Source of the DNA: Micromonospora coxensis
GTDB lineage: Bacteria > Actinomycetota > Actinomycetes > Mycobacteriales > Micromonosporaceae
Direction of reading: 5' to 3'
Assembly (NCBI RefSeq): GCF_900090295.1
Contig: NZ_LT607753.1
Span: 744,001 to 808,000, forward strand
DNA length: 64,000 bases
The position numbers were made by a program, and so were the translations under genes. The notes below the pieces were generated by a model. The model made no database searches. It was not told where the DNA came from and worked only from the letters and a program-made list of their open reading frames with translations. Each line of letters starts with the position of its first letter. The stretch's first letter is position 1. This document shows positions 62,285-64,000 of this stretch, one piece after another.

Positions 62285-63900
62285 GACCGGCTCCGCAGCG
62301 GGTTGATGGTCAGCCCGCGCCGACCGTCCGCGCGTCGGGACAACAGCCCCGGCCGGCCGGGGCGTACCTCGTCGCCGGCGACCAGGTGGAAGCTCTGCAC
62401 GGTGGCCTCCGCGCTCATGCCCGGACCTCCTTCGCAGTCGAGCGAGCAGCCTTCCTGCGTGGCGGCCTGCGCCTCCAACGCGGCGGCGTCCTTGCGGTAC
62501 GCCTTCGGGATGACGTACCGCTCGTCGTACTTGGCGATGGCCAGCAGCCGGTACATCGCCTCGACCTGCTCGGCGGTCATGCCGATGCCGGCCAGCAGTT
62601 CCTCGGCGACGGTGCCGTCGAGGGTCCGCAGCCGCATGTAGGAGCGCATGACGGCCAGCTTCATCAGCACCCCGGCCGCCGCCTCGGCGTCGCCCGCGGT
62701 GAACAGCTCGGCGAGGTACTCCACCGGGATGCGCAGGTCGCGGATGGTGTGGAAGACGTCGTCGGCGTCGGTGTCGTCGCGGCCGGCGGCGCCGACCGCG
62801 TCCAGCACCGGCGACAGCGGCGGGACGTACCAGACCATCGGCAGCGTGCGGTACTCCGGGTGCAGCGGCAGGGCGATCCGGTACTCGCTGATCAGCTTCC
62901 ACACCGGCGAGCGTCGGGCCGCGTCCAGCCACTCCTGCGGCATGCCGGCGTCGCGGGCGGCCTGCTGCACCGCCGGGTCCTCCGGGTCGAGGAACACGGC
63001 GCGCTGCGCGTCGAGCAGGTCGTGCTCGTCGGGCACCGACGCGGCGGCGAGCACGGCGTCCTCGTCGTAGAAGACGATGCCCAGGTAGCGCAGTCGACCG
63101 ACGCAGGTCTCCGAGCAGATGGTGGGCTGCCCGGCCTCGATGCGGGGGAAGCACAGGGTGCACTTCTCCGCCTTGCCGGTGGCGTGGTTGACGTACACCT
63201 TCTTGTACGGGCACGCCGACACGCACATCCGCCAGCCCCGGCACTTGTCCTGGTCGACGAGGACGATGCCGTCCTCGGCCCGCTTGTACATCGCCCCGGA
63301 CGGGCACGCCGACACGCACGCCGGGTTGAGGCAGTGCTCGCAGATGCGCGGCAGGTGGAACATGAAGGTCTTCTCGAACTCGAACTTCACCTTTGCCGCG
63401 GCCTCGGCGGGCATCCGGGCGATGTTGGGGTCGGCCCCGGCGTGCTCGTGCGCCCCGCCCAGGCTGTCCTCCCAGTTGGCGCCCCAGGTGACGGCCATCG
63501 GCTCGCCGGTCAGCGCCGAGTGGGGCCGCTTGACCGGGGTGTCGGTCAGCCCGGCGGGCGCGTTGACCAGGATGTCCTTGTCGAAGGTGGCCGGCTCGTA
63601 GTAGTCGTCGAGCGAGGGCAGGTCCGGGTTGGCGAACAGCCGGGTGAGCCGCTTGACCCGGCCACCGGAGCGCAGCACCAGCCGGCCCTTGCCGTCCAGC
63701 TTCCAGCCGCCGTGCCAGCGGTCCTGGTCCTCGTAGTGCTTCGGGTAGCCGATGCCCGGCTTGGTCTCGACGTTGTTGAACCAGACGTACTCGGTGCCCT
63801 CCCGGTTGGTCCAGGTCTGCTTGCAGGTGACCGAGCAGGTGTGGCAGCCGATGCACTTGTCGAGATTCATCACCATGGCGACCTGCGCACGGATACGCAT
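62281..63900 (-). CDS. narH: Respiratory nitrate reductase beta subunit NarH
   Basis: 539 aa iron-sulfur subunit. Ferredoxin-like clusters: DKCIGCHTCSVTCKQTW (residue 14 on), EHCLNPACVSACPSGAMYKR, DQDKCRGWRMCVSACPYKK (Trp in place of one Cys, as in NarH) and KCTLCFPRIEAGQPTICSETC. It relays electrons from NarI to NarG. ATG 63900 shares its A with the narG TGA. Confidence 0.96.
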   Translation of the reverse strand: MRIRAQVAMVMNLDKCIGCHTCSVTCKQTWTNREGTEYVWFNNVETKPGIGYPKHYEDQDRWHGGWKLDGKGRLVLRSGGRVKRLTRLFANPDLPSLDDYYEPATFDKDILVNAPAGLTDTPVKRPHSALTGEPMAVTWGANWEDSLGGAHEHAGADPNIARMPAEAAAKVKFEFEKTFMFHLPRICEHCLNPACVSACPSGAMYKRAEDGIVLVDQDKCRGWRMCVSACPYKKVYVNHATGKAEKCTLCFPRIEAGQPTICSETCVGRLRYLGIVFYDEDAVLAAASVPDEHDLLDAQRAVFLDPEDPAVQQAARDAGMPQEWLDAARRSPVWKLISEYRIALPLHPEYRTLPMVWYVPPLSPVLDAVGAAGRDDTDADDVFHTIRDLRIPVEYLAELFTAGDAEAAAGVLMKLAVMRSYMRLRTLDGTVAEELLAGIGMTAEQVEAMYRLLAIAKYDERYVIPKAYRKDAAALEAQAATQEGCSLDCEGGPGMSAEATVQSFHLVAGDEVRPGRPGLLSRRADGRRGLTINPLRSRS

Positions 63901-64000
63901 CAGTACTCCACCTCCTGCGTGCGGCGGCGGATCACGGTGATCTCGTCGCGCTGGCTGCCGATCGGGCCGTAGTAGTTGAACGCGTACGTGAACTGCGCGT
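63900..64000 (-). CDS. narG: Nitrate reductase alpha subunit NarG (C-terminal end only)
   Basis: Only the last 32 codons are visible: AQFTYAFNYYGPIGSQRDEI...RRRTQEVEY, typical of the NarG C terminus (FTYAFNYxGPxGSQRD). The rest lies beyond the window. The stop overlaps the narH start. Confirms narGHJI order and orientation. Confidence 0.93.
   Translation of the reverse strand, partial: AQFTYAFNYYGPIGSQRDEITVIRRRTQEVEY

Overview
The window is very GC-rich DNA with GTG starts, ATGA/GTGA stop-start overlaps, ECF sigma factors, a SpoIIAA/RsbW-type pair and a linked NRPS locus. This points to an actinomycete, most likely Micromonosporaceae (Micromonospora-like). The genus is an inference from gene content only. 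I saw no tRNA, rRNA, CRISPR array, insertion sequence or replication origin. Genes are dense and mostly intact; only the first gene (GlxA-type regulator) and the last (narG) are cut by the window edges.

Layout. 1-1540: GlxA-type regulator divergent from a quinone-oxidoreductase-like gene, with a 9-bp inverted repeat between them. 1601-16533: a compact NRPS locus. Five minus-strand genes encode C-A-T-TE fused to an MFS exporter, a free-standing acyl/aryl-AMP ligase, C-A-T, a discrete carrier protein and a degenerate condensation-like protein. A divergent gene carries two more copies of the degenerate domain. 16568-26111: LtrA, SMI1/KNR4, STAS plus anti-sigma kinase, an NDH-2-like oxidoreductase with an ECF41/SigJ-like sigma factor, and an ArsR-rhodanese regulator divergent from an MFS transporter with a His-rich loop. 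26205-33936: a resistance segment with a tandem-MerR regulator and erythromycin esterase, rifamycin monooxygenase (rox) and the RNA-polymerase-protecting helicase-like protein HelR. Both rox and helR are preceded by a rifamycin-associated element (RAE). 34027-43964: SCP2-like protein, amylo-glucosidase, pdxY, DUF817, ECF sigma factor with a membrane partner, RibD-C reductase, and a secreted NucA/NucB-type nuclease followed by a small acidic protein that may be its inhibitor.

44034-50734: a TetR-controlled SDR-hydrolase fusion, then a tightly coupled four-gene operon (PaaK-like adenylating enzyme, small unknown protein, GNAT-like protein, Acg/nitroreductase-like protein) that looks like an uncharacterised pathway. 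50910-52499: TPR-GGDEF diguanylate cyclase. 52987-55458: a small RiPP-like operon of a 26-residue peptide, an E1/ThiF (MccB-like) adenylating enzyme and an M50-type membrane metalloprotease, both enzymes with N-terminal PqqD/RRE-like regions. 55599-57479: arsenic operon (arsR-acr3-arsC). 57675-64000: redox and anaerobic genes, namely a PNPOx-like protein with a DosR-like box, a benzoylformate-decarboxylase-like enzyme lacking one catalytic His, a DGC zinc-binding protein, a carboxymuconolactone-decarboxylase-like protein and the narGHJI operon.

The best candidates for undescribed biology are the peptide/E1/M50 operon, the NRPS locus with three degenerate condensation-like domains and a Cys-type thioesterase fused to an exporter, and the PaaK-GNAT-nitroreductase operon. 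The two RAE promoters share an extended, identically spaced architecture that can be read directly from this sequence.
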